From: Erigeron canadensis | Taxonomy: Eukaryota; Streptophyta; Magnoliopsida; Asterales; Asteraceae | DNA length: 64,000 nucleotides | Assembly: GCF_010389155.1 (NCBI RefSeq) | Contig: NC_057763.1 | Coordinates: 36,376,645-36,440,644 of the forward strand | Direction: 5' to 3' | Part shown: positions 1 to 11,892 of the stretch, piece after piece | Layout: the number at the start of each line of letters is the position of its first letter | Position numbering within the stretch: the first letter of the stretch is position 1 | Notes under the pieces: model-generated | The model's database searches: none | What the model saw: the letters and a program-made list of their open reading frames with translations, nothing else | Told to the model about the DNA's origin: nothing | Program-made: the position numbers and the translations under genes

Positions 1-560
1 GCCTGATATTACAGTGGTTCGCTATCCTCGTCTAGTGCTGCTAACGAGCCGGGCTTTTTTCGAGCAACTCGAGCTCGAACTTGAGCTCGCCTCGATCGAG
101 TCGAACTATTATCGAGTTCGAGCTCGAACTCGAGCCCTAAATTCATGCTCGAAATAATTATCAAGTCGAGCTCGAGCTTTACATAGCTCGGCTCGAATAC
201 TTATCGAGCTTTCCATATATTATGTATATATTTATATATATAATTCTTAAATAGTAAATTTCTAATTCTACAAGGGCTATTTGTATAAATTTTGTTACAA
301 GTGAAATATTTTCGAACTTTTCGAGCCGAACTCGAGTCATGTTTATAGACACAAGCCAAAAGGCCAAAAATCGAGCCTTTTTCGAGCTTTTCGAGCCGAG
401 CTCGAGCCATATTGTAGGTACAACGAGTCGAGCTCGAGCCTACACACTGAAAGCTCGTCACGAGTCGAGGTCGAGCCAAGCAAATATTGTTTAAGTCGAG
501 CTCGAGCCATGCTAAGCTCGAGCTCGACTCGATAACACCCTTATCCTCGTCTCTGGGATA
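1..560. repeat. Degenerate TCGAGC low-complexity repeat
   Basis: The block is dominated by imperfect, self-complementary copies of the hexamer TCGAGC/GCTCGA, often fused as GAGCTCGAGCTC. An AT-rich spacer at about 205-300 separates two clusters. Open frames cross it only because the repeat lacks stops. Similar TCGAGC-rich segments are dispersed in plant genomes, often inside transposons, but I see no element ends here, so I do not assign a class. Confidence 0.75.
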
Positions 561-1092
561 TGTAACTAAATTTAATAGAAAAAACACATTTATAAAAGAA
601 ATGTGATTTTGAGAAAATAGATGTATTTATGCTAAGTTTTATTTTTGAAGTGTCAAACGGGTGAAATGAAGTCTTGAAAAGACTTGTATCAAACTGGTCA
701 AAAGTTGCCAAAGTGTGTGTTTTACGATATAAAACCTCCCGAGTCCTTTTACATTTTCACTCGGCAAAAAAAAGAGATTATTATTGTTATGAAGATAATT
801 AATTATATCAAATTTGACAAACTAACTATTTATAAGACTTCCATATTTCCACAAAGACCTAAGAGTGTGTGAGGTTAAACAAACCCAAACTTAACCATTT
901 TGACCTATTGTCCAACCTGCCCGGCCAGCACATATTGATACGCTTTTTGCTTGTGATTTCATCGGCTTGAAGTAATAATAGCGTACCAATCTTAATATTC
1001 TTGATATCTTTACCATATCGATATCTAAAATGACTTTTAGTTCAACCGGAAAAGAGCTGAATTTGATATGCTCAATAGTTAATGATACTAAC

Positions 1093-1570
1093 CTCGTTAG
1101 ATGAGTCAAGACCAAGATGCTTCTCATGAAACCAATCTTCACACAGGCAATACTGGATCATCTCTACTTGCTCCTCGGCATCTGAATATGTATAAAGGCG
1201 GCAACAGATATAGTATTTGACCTTGAAATTTTGGTTCTGAGGTCGCATTTGGTTCACTTTATTTGATGGAATTGGAATTGAATTCCATTCCTTAGTGCGT
1301 TTGGTTGTTCAAAGAAGAGGAAATCTCATTTCGTAGAAATGTAAACATTCCATCATTTGATGGAATCCCCATTCCTTGGGGATGGAGGAAGGAATTTCAT
1401 TCCTTCTGTCACTTAGAATTTTCAAAAAATCAAAAACATTCCGTCAAATTCTATTCCTTCAAATTCCAATTCCTTTGAAAGATTCCATTCCTTCCAAAAA
1501 CATTCTGTGAACCAAATGCACCCTGAGAGTTCTCTGTTTTCAATATATATGCTTGGTAAAACCAATAGGA
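1093..1570 (-). pseudogene. UBR7-like PHD-finger exon fragment, interrupted by a MITE
   Basis: The minus strand at about 1093-1236 reads as the start of the PHD finger of UBR7, a putative UBR-box N-recognin E3 ligase. The stretch DAEEQVEMIQ, then CLCEDWFHEKHLGL, fits that family well. It ends at a plausible GT donor just below 1093. The frame is cut by a 281-bp MITE (1242-1522). Beyond the MITE, at about 1524-1560, the minus strand continues with residues like KTENSQ that suit the same exon when one copy of the 5-bp target duplication is ignored. One expected zinc ligand position reads differently (CCR rather than CDR). No UBR-box exon upstream and no rest of the PHD or C-terminal exons downstream could be found. 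I read it as a dead gene fragment, though a fragment carried by a transposon is also possible. Confidence 0.55.
1242..1522. mobile_element. 281-bp MITE with TIRs and CTGAG target duplication
   Basis: The left end begins GTCGCATTTGGTTCAC and the right end finishes GTGAACCAAATGCACC, a near-perfect terminal inverted repeat. The interior is also partly self-complementary, with GGAATGGAAT-type runs on both sides. CTGAG is present at 1237-1241 and again at 1523-1527 and looks like a target-site duplication. The TIR resembles PIF/Harbinger or hAT-type plant MITEs, but a 5-bp duplication suits neither exactly, so the superfamily is left open. Confidence 0.8.
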
Positions 1571-1727
1571 TTCTCCAAATTTTGAATTGCCACAATTACA
1601 TATATACCTGTTTTACTGGTTATTACATTAGAGGTAACAGGTTCATAAATTCTTATTATAGTTCAATATTGTCGTCCAATCTCTCACTTGAAAAATATAT
1701 ATATATCCCCATCAAAAAATGAACCGT

Positions 1728-2056
1728 CAAAAATTATCATCAGTCTTTTTAGTTTAATAACATAGATTGAAACACTTTTTGGTTTGAGTGTAGATAATAA
1801 GTTTACTGCATCTAAGATAATGTTCTAAGTTCCACACTTGCTCTTGATAGAAGTTTGCTAACATAAAGTAACGAAAATATATATATATATATATATATCA
1901 AAGTTCCCTATCAAAAAATTATCATCAGTCTTTGTAGTTTAATAACATAGATTGAAACATTTTCTGGTTTGAGTGTAAAAAATAAGTTTACTGCATCTAA
2001 GATAATGTTCTAAGTTCCACACTTGCTCTTGATAGAAGTTTGCTAACATAAAGTAA
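1728..2056. repeat. Two-copy direct tandem duplication, period about 184 bp
   Basis: The segment 1728-1872 is repeated almost unchanged at 1912-2056. Shared text includes ATAACATAGATTGAAACA and the ending GCTAACATAAAGTAAC. An (AT)n run at 1878-1898 lies between the copies and differs from the rest. The few differences suggest a fairly recent duplication. Confidence 0.9.
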
Positions 2057-4229
2057 CACCCCATATCTCAAAGCAATAGGATTGCCCAATAGCTTCAAAA
2101 TTACAAGTTAAAAACATGGTGGGATTTGGGAGATTATGGTAGCCAACAACTATGAACTTTATAAAGGGCTTAGACTTCTATTCTTATACCAATGACACAT
2201 GGATTGTTAAAAATTTCACTTAAACTCATGTTGTCCTTATGATGTCTACCCACCCAAATCCATACCTCAAAAGATGCACATGTCTCAGATCTCACATGCA
2301 TCTAGGTACTACTGAATACTGATATCATTTGTAGCACCCCTATCACTAAAGTAATAGTCTGACTGAGTAGCTACACATTGCAACTTTAAACTATGGTAAA
2401 AGATCAAACAGCACAACCAAAAACCTCAAAGATTTCATTATAAACCAAGACAAGGAATTACTCACTATTACAGACCTTTTGAATAGCAGCAGCTTTGGCA
2501 GAGACGTGACTGCCTTCTTCAACATTCTCTTGAAGCTGTTCACTCCTAAAATCATTATTTTGAGAAAAAGAAATTCAAAAATAAAATATGTGCAAATATC
2601 ATAATGATATTCTTATTATTACCATTTCAAGGAACAATTATAACTTTTTTGTAAAGTTATTCTCCTTCCTGGAATGAGATGCATCATTGCATCCAACACC
2701 TCCAAACAGCATTCTTTTTCTTCTCGCTATTCAAAAAGCATAAAGCAACAGATAAACATACACCAATCAAGGCTACAGATTTTATAGTAAAGGGGGTATT
2801 TGGCATTTTGAAACAGATTACTGCAAGTTGAAATCACAATCAGCTTTTATTACTTTGGTTCTGAAACAATCAATTGACAAAAAACTGATTTCATATTGTT
2901 ACAGCTTCAAACAGTGGTATGTATTAATTAATGTGTTAATTATTTAATTCTAATAGTTCAATATTATATAATTACTTTCAAAAGAAAAATATAAAAACAC
3001 CCCCATAATTCCACAGCAAATATGCCTAGATAAGGATGTTATTTTAAAACTCCCCATTTTTGAACCAACATATGCATAAAAAGATAAGAATGTTACTTTC
3101 AAACTCCCCACATTCACATTGGCTCAGAAACAACTGAATTTCCAATATCCTAGCAAAAAAGAGTCAGTGGAAGCCGGAAGGCAATTAACAAACTCATGGC
3201 AATAGCCTCTTTCTGATTCAATTGCTCTTAGTATATTCTGATTTGGTATCTCTAAAAGCGAACACAACCCCATAACCCATTTAATTAGATAGATCAATCA
3301 TGTTCGCAGGCTAAGTATGTCCTAAATGGGTTTAACAAGTAACAGGTTAATATCATAAATCAACTGTATGTCAAGGTTCAAAGCCGACAAATTATCAAAA
3401 TAAATAATACCTACAAATGGATACCTGTTAATATGCACATCCTTTTGTAAGTGTCATCCTTCTGTTAATGTACCAGAACTTCTTTAGTAAGGTAAGAGAT
3501 CTGATTTGATCCATTTGAGTAAATTAACACTCAAAACCGACACTTTCAAAAGTAAATGGGTAATATTGGCCACAACAAATAATAAAATATATAACTCCAA
3601 TAGCATGCTTAGAAGAATTGATCATCTCCACCAGTGTACCATTGCTACCCGGCAAATATAACTTAATCTCAAGTCATCAAGTCTTGTTTCAAATTTGTTG
3701 CCGTCACCTCTCTGCATCCAAGGAACTACTGACAGTTTATATTACCCATATAAAACAGCAATTAGAGAAGCTTCATATTCAATCTCTGCCGTGGGGTCCA
3801 TAGTTTCTCATGGTACAGGTTTAAATAGTACATATACCTCCCATTAAAAAGAATCAGTTAGAAACCATCTATACCGAACTGGAGCTTGATGATCATGTAT
3901 TGCAAGTAATAACCAATTAACAATGCACGAAGTCCAATATTGTGGCCTAATTGACATGCCATATTAAAACGATAAAAACCTATGCAGGTGTCTTACATAA
4001 TATAAAATTATCCATTTCCAGCCTATCTATTACAACTCGGTGTAGTATTATAATTAAATCTGGATGATATCACACAGTCCAAATTAAGTCTTTTAAAACC
4101 CAATCCCCTATACATGTTTGACTTAGTCTTCTTTTAGTAGCATATATAACCCCAACAATATTCAAAAGTAAATGCAATGCCTGCTACAATAACAACCTAC
4201 AAACATTTTAGAAAAATATGTAACCCCAT
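2057..4229. other. AT-rich sequence without a clear gene
   Basis: A possible minus-strand exon lies at 2476-2545, between an AG acceptor and a GT donor. One of its frames is open and reads like SEQLQENVEEGSHVSAK. Short open stretches also occur on the minus strand near 3610-3800. None joins into a protein I recognise. If the minus-strand start at 6222 is real, this may be its intron and exon territory. Otherwise I see no structure here. Confidence 0.4.
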
Positions 4230-5600
4230 TATTGACAAATAACACATAAAGCAGGGGAAGTCAAATGCTAAAGCATTCCTCACCACAACAACAAAATACA
4301 CACAACAACCCCTCAGGTTCAAGCCTCAAAGTACCAATTAGTTAAACCATGTGCCTATGTGTTATCATATTTGTGAAATACAACTGCAAATAAAAACTTT
4401 AAGAACATGTAACCTCAGTAGTAAAGACGTCAAAACCACAACGAATAGGAAATTTCTAAAGATAGAGCAATCCCCGCCAAAACAACCACCTAAATGCACA
4501 TAATCAAACACCCAAAGTACAAGCCTCAAAGTACAAGAGCATTTGAAATGGGTAATTAGGTGTTATAGTGGTTGGAATATACAGAAGCAGTACATTATTT
4601 AAAACGTCAAAACCACATAAAGTAGGGGAGTTCAAAAGCTAAAGCAATCCCCGCTACACCAACAGCCTATATACACACGATCATACTCTCAGGTACAAGC
4701 CTCAAAGTACAAGAGAAGTTGAAACAAGTGATTAGGTGTTAAAATAGTTGGGAAATACAAAAGCAAATGAAAAGTTTTACATATTTAACCCCTTCAAAAC
4801 CACAAAAAACAAGAGATTTCAAAAGAATTATTTAAAACGTCAAAACCACACAAAGTAGGGGAGTTCAAAAGCTAAAGTAATACCCGCTACACCAACAGCC
4901 TATATACACACAATCATACTCTCAAGTACAAGCCTCAAAGTACTAGAGAAGTTGAAACAAATGATTAGGTGTTAAAGTAGTTGAGAAATACAAAAGCAAT
5001 TGAAAAGTTTTACATAGGTAACCCCCTTCAAAACAGCAAAAAAGTAGGGAATTCAAAGGCTAAGGCAATCCCCAGTACAAGAACAACCATAATACACATG
5101 ATCAAACCCTCAAGTACAAGCCTCAAAGTACAAGAGAGGTTGAAACAAGTGATTAGGTGTTAGAGTAGTTGAGAAATACAAAAGCATTTAAAAGTTTTAA
5201 ATATGTAACCCCTTCAAAACAACAAAAAAGTAGGAGAATTCAAAAGCATTATCTAAAACGTCAAAACCACATAAAGTAGGGGAGTTCAAAAGCTAAAGCA
5301 ATCCCCGCTACACCAACACTCTAGATACACACGATCATACTCTCAAGTACAAGCCTCAAAGTGCAAGAGAGGTTGATACAAGTGATTAGATGTTAAAATA
5401 GTTGGGAAACACAAAAGCAATTGATAATCTTAACAAATGTAACCCCTTCAAAAGCTAAAGCAATCCCCAATACAAAAACGACCAAAATACACACGATCAA
5501 ACCCTCAAGTACAAGCCTCAAAGTACAAGTGATTATGTGTTAAAATAGATGGGAAATACAAAAGCAATTGAAAAAGTTATAACATATGTAACCGTCAAAG
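4230..5600. repeat. Decayed tandem array, about 7 units of 170-230 bp
   Basis: Landmarks recur in fixed order: AAAGCAATCCCCG, then a segment like CACACGATCATACTCTCA, then TACAAGCCTCAAAGTACAAG, then GATTAGGTGTTA and GGGAAATACAAAAGC. Copies of the AAAGCAATCCC landmark fall near 4270, 4465, 4640, 4875, 5065, 5297 and 5457. Spacing varies because some units carry an extra segment (AACGTCAAAACCACA with GTAGGGGAGTTCAAAAG). No unit keeps a long open frame and there are no flanking terminal repeats. Confidence 0.85.
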
Positions 5601-6077
5601 AAAATCATAATAAAAATACGTTGAATATAGAATGAACTACACTAAAAAAAATAGTAATATAGCAAATCTCCAAAATCAACACAAATAAACAGAAAGACTT
5701 CCCATTTACATATGAGTGACCCGTTTTCAAATAAAATAATAGTTGCCAAAAATACTTCCTTTATAATCAACATATATTTACCACTGTGACAAAAGAAAAC
5801 GGCAAGGGAAAAGAACTGAAAATTTTCAACCTAAAACATTTAACAGGGAGCAGTGTGTTGTTAGGGGAATGTATGCTCTGCTAATATTAATATCATTATC
5901 ATGTTGAATCCTATTTAGAATTATCAATAACAGCAACATAAAGACTAAACTAGAGTAATTTAGAACTAGGCCGTAAACTAAACAAACTGGAGGATGCCCA
6001 GAAAATAACGGTTTAAAAACTTATAAAAAATAAACAAAACCATTAACATTGGAATTAATATAAGAATTAGGGTTTAC

Positions 6078-6222
6078 CATCTGCATACCAAACACCCGCC
6101 TGTGCAGCCAAAAGAAGCACGTGCGTGAAATAAACCATCCCGAAAAAGTTTCGTGTCACAAAACGGGGCTCCCCATCAACAACAAACACGCCATTACGAT
6201 CAGTATTTCTTGGGAGAAACAT
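6078..6222 (-). CDS. Possible first exon of an unidentified membrane protein
   Basis: A minus-strand ATG at 6222 opens a 48-codon reading frame that ends at a good GT donor (GATG|GTAAAC) at 6078. The peptide starts MFLPRNTDRNGVFVV and ends in a hydrophobic stretch, FGMVYFTHVLLLAAQAGVW. This looks like a real start: base composition shifts from the AT-rich surroundings to coding-like GC, and a C/T-rich leader precedes it. I do not recognise the family. The following exon is unclear. A candidate lies 3.5 kb away at 2476-2545, with the tandem array in the presumed intron, but the join is not convincing. It may be a truncated gene. Confidence 0.4.
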
Positions 6223-7763
6223 CGTAATGGTTGTTAAAGATTATCAAGACCCAAAACTCCGTCGCCGATTAAAAACCCCGAATACAAAAGTATATGTGTG
6301 TGTGTATCAATTGTAGACAAACCCTAGGCGGATAATCAACATCGATAATATTTGGGTGTGACTGGTGATTCTCAATCGAAAAATATGTTGATTGAGAAAC
6401 AGATTGTGGATTTTGATATGATTTTTGTTGATGATTAACGAAAAAAATACAAGATGAGATCGTAATATAGTGTTATGGCGGTGGGATTCGCCGCGTTTTA
6501 GCGGGGGATGTTTATGGCGGTGGGATTCTGATTACGTTCAAATAAACCCCGCGTTTTTTCACAAGAGAAATGATATTTGTAACACCTATTCATTTACCAC
6601 ACCTTACAAGTATTATAACATATTGTATATTTTGTTAATGCATAGTTGTGGTAAATTAATCAATTTAGGTGGTACTAATATCACTTTTTTTTTAAGCAGT
6701 GGCATAAATATTTGTATAATTAATTTTATAAAGGGTAATCATGGATCCCCTAATTGTTTAACTTAAAAATCCTCCTAATTAATACGATTGTGACATATGA
6801 AAAATCAAGTGGTGAGATTAGTAAAAAAATTAATAAATTACATGTGTTAACAAGTGGATATATTAGACAACAGAGATGGGAGGAAGATAGAGATCTATAA
6901 ACCTAAAGATGAAGGTAGTAGGGGCGCGTATGAGGATTGCTGAGAGATCTGATAATGGTCAGGGGAATCTCCCCTTGGTCCGCTTTCTCTATCTGGGGGT
7001 AGTCGCGAGTCTATTTATAGTCGCGACTGTTGTCATAGTCAACAAGGTTGAAACTTCCAGGCTACTTTCTTGTGGTAGTCATTGCGAATGAGCAAGTAGG
7101 GGGCGACAACTAAAGAGATAACGAGACTGACCGCAATTGCAGGAATAGGTTGACTTTCTTTCATTTTGGTTATGGAAAGTGATAGTTCTTTCGTTTAGTA
7201 CGAGATCGCTTCACACCCGGAAAGAATATTTTTCAAGAGAAATTTGAAATTCAAAAGGATATGCAGTAGGGTTGTCCCATTTGAAGTTGCAAGAGAGAGT
7301 CTTAAAATTTAAGATTTTTAAGAGTATGTGCATTAAGACAATTGTATTCACGCTTATTTTAGTTGTACAGTAGCGAAATACTCACAACACCCCTCCTAAA
7401 TGCTTGTAGAAGTAGTGTAGATATTTATAATTACTTAAAAACACTAAATTTATGAAAAAATGTCAATTAAGCAAAAAACTTATTTGTCAATTACATATAT
7501 AACTACATAAGTAAAAACTATAATCTTTTAGTTTTATAAAGAGAAATACTCATCTCTTGCAAAATTAATATCAAAATATTGATGGCTAGTTTGAAAAATA
7601 AAATAATGCGAAGACATTTCTGGATCCAATAGTTTATTAAAAATCATTCATATATTACATAATAATAATCTATGATAAAAATGAAACAATAAAATGAGAA
7701 ACAAAAATTAATACTAGTATAAATTACAGTAATATAGAGTTTAAGTCTCTTTAACCATTAAAA
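6223..7763. other. Intergenic, no gene seen
   Basis: It holds the presumed promoter of the minus-strand start at 6222 and AT-rich spacer. A GC-richer patch at about 6900-7130 contains two nearby GTCGCGAC palindromes. Short open frames at 6470-6766 and 6909-7091 have no recognisable similarity. Around 6765-6830 is a partial match to the end of the MITE at 7764. Confidence 0.6.
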
Positions 7764-7943
7764 AGGAAAATGATAAATCCTTTTAACCAAATAACATAAT
7801 AATCCTCCTAATACATTAAGAAGTTGACATGTGATATCCACTAATTATCTTTTCTAATTTTGCCTTCTGATTTTTTCATGTGTTATTATCTCATGATTAA
7901 GAAAATTATTAGGCTATTTGGTTAGAAGGATTAATCATTTCCC
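7764..7943. mobile_element. About 180-bp MITE-like inverted repeat
   Basis: The left end GGAAAATGATAAATCC, continuing into TTTTAACCAAATAACATAATAAT, pairs with the right end, which reads ATTATTAGGCTATTTGGTT and then AGAAGGATTAATCATTTCCC. The terminal repeats are about 40 bp with a few mismatches. The interior is AT-rich and non-coding. A clear target duplication is not seen. Confidence 0.7.
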
Positions 7944-8806
7944 AAATAAAAATGACCTCTAAACACTCAGACATTTCGATCGTATAAAGTCTCTTAAATT
8001 TTGAAAAGAATTTAGTTAAACATGTTATAGATGACAAAAGAATTTATCAAAAGCTATCTAGACTAGAGATAAACAAAAGCAAAAATAGTACTAGTAAGAA
8101 ACATAAAAAAGTGTTGAGTAAACGAGTGGCAGTGGCCCAAGTTTGACTAACATTAGCGTTTAGTTGGCGGCTTCGGTTCATTCTCTATTCCAACTACCAC
8201 CCTCACCAACCACCATCCCGTCTGTATTTGGTATTATTTTTCTTTCCATTTTCTTATCTTACTACTTTTATTTAAGTATAAATAAATTCACAGATCTTAA
8301 ATATTATCGTTTTATTGTTTTTTTTTTCCATCTTCAGCTTTCTCTTCGATAACCTCGAGGTAAACACCTTTCTTTTTCTTTCTTTCTAACCTTTTATAAT
8401 TCAATTGTATTATTATTATTATTATGTTGCCAATCTTAAATGAATCTATAATTTTTATTATTATTATTATCATGGAATGGAATGGATATAAAATTTCAAT
8501 ATAATTGTTACTTGATGATGCTTGTGTATAAAAGTAACAACATATCGCTGCCTGCCTGCTTAGGAGTGTTGAAAAAAACCATGACCAAATAACCCGAGTT
8601 CTTATTTAGTTTGTTTTACTTGTGAAATTTGGTATGATCAAAACCCGACCCATTAACACTCATATCGAGTTTTTGTTATGATGCACAGCCGAAACTGCTT
8701 AAATAAATATTGTTTATTTTCATACATTTTTTTAAATTTATGCTAGTTGGGGAGTCATTTTTCAGTTAAAAGTTGATCTCAGTTATGTTAAATACAGTCC
8801 GGATCA

Positions 8807-11800
8807 ATGGATTTATTGGAAGCCAAGGAGATCCAGGTCGGTCTGGCTGTTACGGTTGTTGTCGTTGTTGCTACCGCAGCCTACTTTCTATCCTCCAAGA
8901 AATCCAAAGGTTAACTTATGGGGCTTTGCTTTTTTAGTCTAGTTTTCGTCGGTTTCGTGTGGGTTGTTTGTGAAACTAAAGAAAAATGAAATTGTTGCGT
9001 TTTAAGCAGGGAGTATTGATGCCGAAAATTTCAAGCAGTTCAAGCTTGTGAAGAAAACGCAACTTAGTCATAATGTGGCCAAGTTCAGATTTGCCCTTCC
9101 TACACCTACTTCAGTGTTGGGACTTCCTATTGGACAACATATAAGCTGCAGGTATGTATCTCATTAGGTTGGTTTCTTCTTCTTCTTCGATGAATGAGTC
9201 TCGTATTAAGCTTGTACCTGGTACATTGTCGAGTAAAGATAGGCGTTTTGACTTCTGATGTTTGCAGGGTAGTTTCAAATGTTAAAACTCGATGAACAAT
9301 CTAACACCTGTGAGAAAAAGTTTTTTAAAAAAAAAATAAAAGAAGGCCAATATCCACACCACTTGGTTATTTTTATGTTTGTCCAAATTGGACTTGAATT
9401 CATAACCTTTCAGTAGATGGGCCAAATACTGCTGGGCCTAATGCTCTTTGGTAGGACAAGGTAAATATAAATTTTGTGAACTCATTGCTCTTCGAAAGTA
9501 ATTCATTGCATTTTGGTAATATGTCAATATCAAATATTCGGATGGTGCCATGGCTGCTTAAAAGTCAAAAGTTTATCTTTATGGTTCTGTAGTGGAGGGT
9601 GTAGTAGGTTTGTTATCTGCTTTCAACAATTACGTCAAACAATGATGTGATTGTTTACAATCATTTACCTTGTTTTTTACTTCAGAGGTAAAGATAGCCA
9701 AGGGGAAGAGGTTATTAAACCGTACACTCCAACTACTTTGGACACTGACGTGGGATATTTTGAGTTGGTTATCAAGGTAACATTTGTTGCATACACGTCC
9801 GGACCCTCCGATCTATCTATGTTCAGTATACTGATGTATATGGTTATGGCGTATTTATATGTAGATGTATCCACAAGGAAGAATGTCCCACCACTTCAGA
9901 GAGATGCGTGAAGGTGACTATATGGCTGTAAAGGGACCTAAGGTGCATGCATACCCCAGTAACTATAATTCTTTATTCTTTTTAGACCGCCTGTGGTTAT
10001 AACTTATAAAGTGGTAGTGAAGTTTTTATACTTCAGGCATGTCATTTGTATATATTTATATTCTCAACGCTTGATGTAGTACTAAACTTACAATGCAAAA
10101 CATAATCTCTGTTAAGAAGTTTACACTTTTCTCATACGCATTGACATTATACTAAAGTACTTGAGCCCAAAGAATAAGTAAATATGATCATAGGGAAACA
10201 ATAAATCTTGAAGTTAAATTGATTTAATTTACCATTACTGAGGATCATAACTAACTGGTGCTTACTATAAGTTTCTGTACAATATCATCCTTTGGTCACT
10301 GCCTTAACACTTTTTTACTGACATCAAACTTATCACTACTGTATAGCCTCCCAACATTTCTGTCAAGTACTGCCAAGTAGAACTTGAAACCAAGAATCAT
10401 TAGTTTATTGGAGATAGGATGAAACACATTACCATTCCCTTAGAATCTGTAAAATGTAGTGTGTGAATTCCAGTTGGAAAGCATTGTTTATTGGATTCCA
10501 GCTATATGGAAGACAACAGTAAAAAAACTCTAACAAGGACAGTGATGAACCCTCCACCCATTTAGTAATATTACTATCTTTTAATAATTTGAATATCAAA
10601 TCACTGCATGTTGAAAAGTCAAATAATTTCATATACATTTGAAGTGATGATGGTCTTTTTAATCTTTAGAAGTTATAGTGGACTAGCTAGAGAATGGTAG
10701 GATTGGTAGCAGTACCAGGAAAGAAGAGAACAAACATGAAGTGTTCACATCAAAAAGGATATAAGCGTAGGTTAAATTTGATTCACTAGTAGTAGTAACA
10801 TACAATCGTTAAAATTTAGTAGAAGACAGTGGAAGTAGATTATGCTTGAGAATGAGATTATTTCTCCTCCAATACCGTATGCAGTTTGTAATGAAGTTCT
10901 TTTAAGATGGATGATATCACTATTAATTATATATAAATCGCACTTTAGGTGTTTGTTGAATGTTGATAAAAGTTTAGCTCTAAAACTGAACTGACATTAA
11001 ATTTTGTATGATTTCAGGGGCGTTTCAAGTATCAACCTGGCCAAGTGAGAGCTTTCGGAATGCTTGCTGGGGGATCTGGAATCACTCCAATGTTTCAGGT
11101 GTTTATTTATTTGTTGATTTAACTCTTAGCTCTTTGATTCAAATCAAGCTGGTTGAGTATGACTGTATGAGCCAATATCAACTGTAATTATTTTTCTATT
11201 ACAATCTAGGTTGCTAGAGCTATACTAGAAAACCCAAAGGACAAGACCCAGGTGCATCTCATTTACGCCAATGTCACTTATGATGATATCCTTCTTAAGG
11301 CAAGTAGTTACACATAACTTATTTATTGACATGTAATTCTTGTTCATCTGGTAGCAGATAGCATCCACGAAATGAAATTTTTATAAATGTTAGAGACTAA
11401 TGTTTGCCTACGCAATTGGATCATTGGATACTTTTCAGGAAGAAATTGATGCACTGGCAACTAATTACCCTACCCGTTTCCAGGTGTACTATGTATTGAA
11501 TCAGGTATTTAACTTAAATTGATGATTCTGTTTGTATACCAGAAACTTATTTCTGCAATTATTCTTCATTTGTTCATCATAATACTCTTGCAGCCACCAG
11601 AGGAATGGACTGGTGGTGTTGGTTTCGTATCAAAAGAAATGATCCAAGCCCATTGCCCTGCACCAGCATCCGATATTAAGGTATGGTTGAATCACAGTTT
11701 TAATTCTCTTAACCTTTTATGATTAAAGTTGGATAATATCATCTTTAGAAAAGTTTTGGAAAAGGAAATATAAAATGAATTATACTATCAAACATGCAGA

Positions 11801-11892
11801 TTCTAAGATGTGGTCCACCACCAATGAACAAGGCTATGGCTGCTAATCTAGATTCTTTGGGATATTCTTCCGAAATGCAATTTCAATTCTAA
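8807..11892 (+). CDS. CBR1: NADH-cytochrome b5 reductase
   Basis: The gene encodes the FAD enzyme that passes electrons from NADH to cytochrome b5 for fatty-acid desaturation and sterol modification at the ER (some isoforms at mitochondria). Nine coding exons give 276 aa, close to the 281 aa of Arabidopsis CBR1: 8807-8909, 9010-9151, 9686-9776, 9865-9942, 11018-11098, 11210-11299, 11439-11504, 11594-11680 and 11800-11892. All phases close. The N-terminus carries a single membrane anchor (residues about 10-27). The FAD-binding motif KPYTPTT lies at 93-99, the NADH-site GGSGITPM at 156-163, CGPPPM at 250-255, and the protein ends EMQFQF. Intron 6 starts with GC instead of GT (11300). The leader seems to have an intron at 8360-8797. 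The start is the first ATG after that acceptor. Intron 4 is long (1,075 bp). Confidence 0.97.
9345..9445 (-). mobile_element. SINE-like fragment in CBR1 intron 2
   Basis: On the minus strand an A-box-like GGCCCAGCAGT is followed some 30 bases later by a B-box-like GGTTATGAATTCAAGTCC. This is the spacing of an RNA polymerase III promoter. It is short and decayed, so this is a moderate call. It does not disturb the splice sites on either side. Confidence 0.45.

Noticed and set aside
3610..3800. Open stretches on the minus strand that could be exons
   Set aside because: The pieces need an intron of about 20 bases or contain stops; no family recognised.
4230..5600. Regular repeats resembling a CRISPR array
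   Set aside because: Units are 170-230 bp, diverged, and have no short constant repeat with unique spacers; the genome is a plant.
6470..7091. Two short open frames (98 and 60 codons)
   Set aside because: No similarity recognised, no splice or promoter context; likely chance.
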